A DNA stretch of 64,000 bases from Leifsonia shinshuensis (GTDB lineage: Bacteria > Actinomycetota > Actinomycetes > Actinomycetales > Microbacteriaceae), in contig NZ_JACCFL010000001.1 in the NCBI RefSeq assembly GCF_013410375.1, forward strand, positions 3,844,001 through 3,908,000, given 5' to 3'. Numbering within the stretch: the first letter of the stretch is position 1; every line of letters begins with the position of its first letter. The position numbers and the translations under genes are program-made. A model generated the notes under the pieces. That model was given only the letters and a program-made list of their open reading frames with translations, did not search any database and was not told the DNA's origin. Below, piece after piece: positions 63,934 to 64,000 of the stretch.

Positions 63934-64000
63934 GCGCGGCCGCCCGGGCCGCCGACGGCGACTCCCCGTACGCCGCCTTGAACACCCGGCTGAAGTGCGC
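63926..64000 (-). CDS. AraC family transcriptional regulator, C-terminal end only
   Basis: The last 24 codons before a TGA (63928-63926) read AHFSRVFKAAYGESPSAARA and then AALS. This is the conserved end of the second helix-turn-helix in AraC/XylS regulators. The rest of the gene lies beyond base 64000. The tandem repeat overlaps the stop, so its length could vary at the C-terminus. Confidence 0.8.
   Translation of the reverse strand, partial: AHFSRVFKAAYGESPSAARAAALS

Overview
This 64 kb window has very high GC, short intergenic gaps and many ATGA/GTGA start-stop overlaps. Its gene families (ROK, LacI, GMC sugar oxidases, MalFG-type importers without a local ATPase, ZAS anti-sigma factor) point to an actinobacterium, most likely a soil or plant-associated member of the Microbacteriaceae (Leifsonia/Microbacterium-like). 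That placement is inferred from gene content, not from a marker gene. I saw no rRNA, tRNA, CRISPR array, insertion sequence or phage gene, and no gene-free stretch longer than about 250 bases.

The left 26 kb is the most interesting part. Two minus-strand operons look like machinery for breaking C-glycosides (or other 3-keto-glycosides) by oxidation followed by elimination. Operon A (18108 down to 1188, 15 genes) encodes a sugar-binding lipoprotein, two permeases, a GH3 glucosidase, a GH106-like glycosidase, a SnoaL-like protein, a hydroxypyruvate-isomerase-like TIM barrel, a GMC/pyranose-oxidase-type FAD oxidoreductase, two beta subunits and two alpha subunits resembling C-glycoside deglycosidase, a second SnoaL-like protein, a Gfo/Idh/MocA dehydrogenase and another sugar isomerase. 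A divergent LysR regulator (18339) probably controls it. Operon B (26254 down to 19305) encodes an MFS transporter, a second GMC oxidoreductase, a beta subunit, an alpha subunit, a natural single-chain beta-alpha fusion and an HSL-type esterase. The likely sequence is: import, removal of O-linked sugars or acyl groups, oxidation at sugar C3, cleavage of the glycosyl bond, then sugar salvage.

From 26.4 to 39 kb the genes are mixed: two secreted beta-propeller proteins, an M50 metalloprotease with a PqqD-like N-terminal domain beside an Ala/Asn-rich repeat protein (possible substrate), a secreted metallophosphoesterase, a Kup potassium transporter, an alpha/beta hydrolase, an arginase-fold protein with damaged metal motifs, and an ECF sigma factor overlapping a small zinc anti-sigma factor.

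From 38.8 to 60.3 kb there are three LacI-controlled sugar import loci: (i) LacI with SBP and two permeases; (ii) LacI with SBP, two permeases, ThuA and two Gfo/Idh/MocA proteins, again suggesting 3-keto-sugar chemistry; (iii) LacI with SBP, two permeases, a GH32/43-like hydrolase and a serine hydrolase. Candidate operators are visible at all three. Between (ii) and (iii) lie an SDR, a MerR/epimerase pair, and a MarR/VOC pair with two clear operator palindromes. The right end has a GAP/Sap-type membrane protein, a type B carboxylesterase, a quinone-type oxidoreductase and the tail of an AraC-type regulator cut by the window edge.
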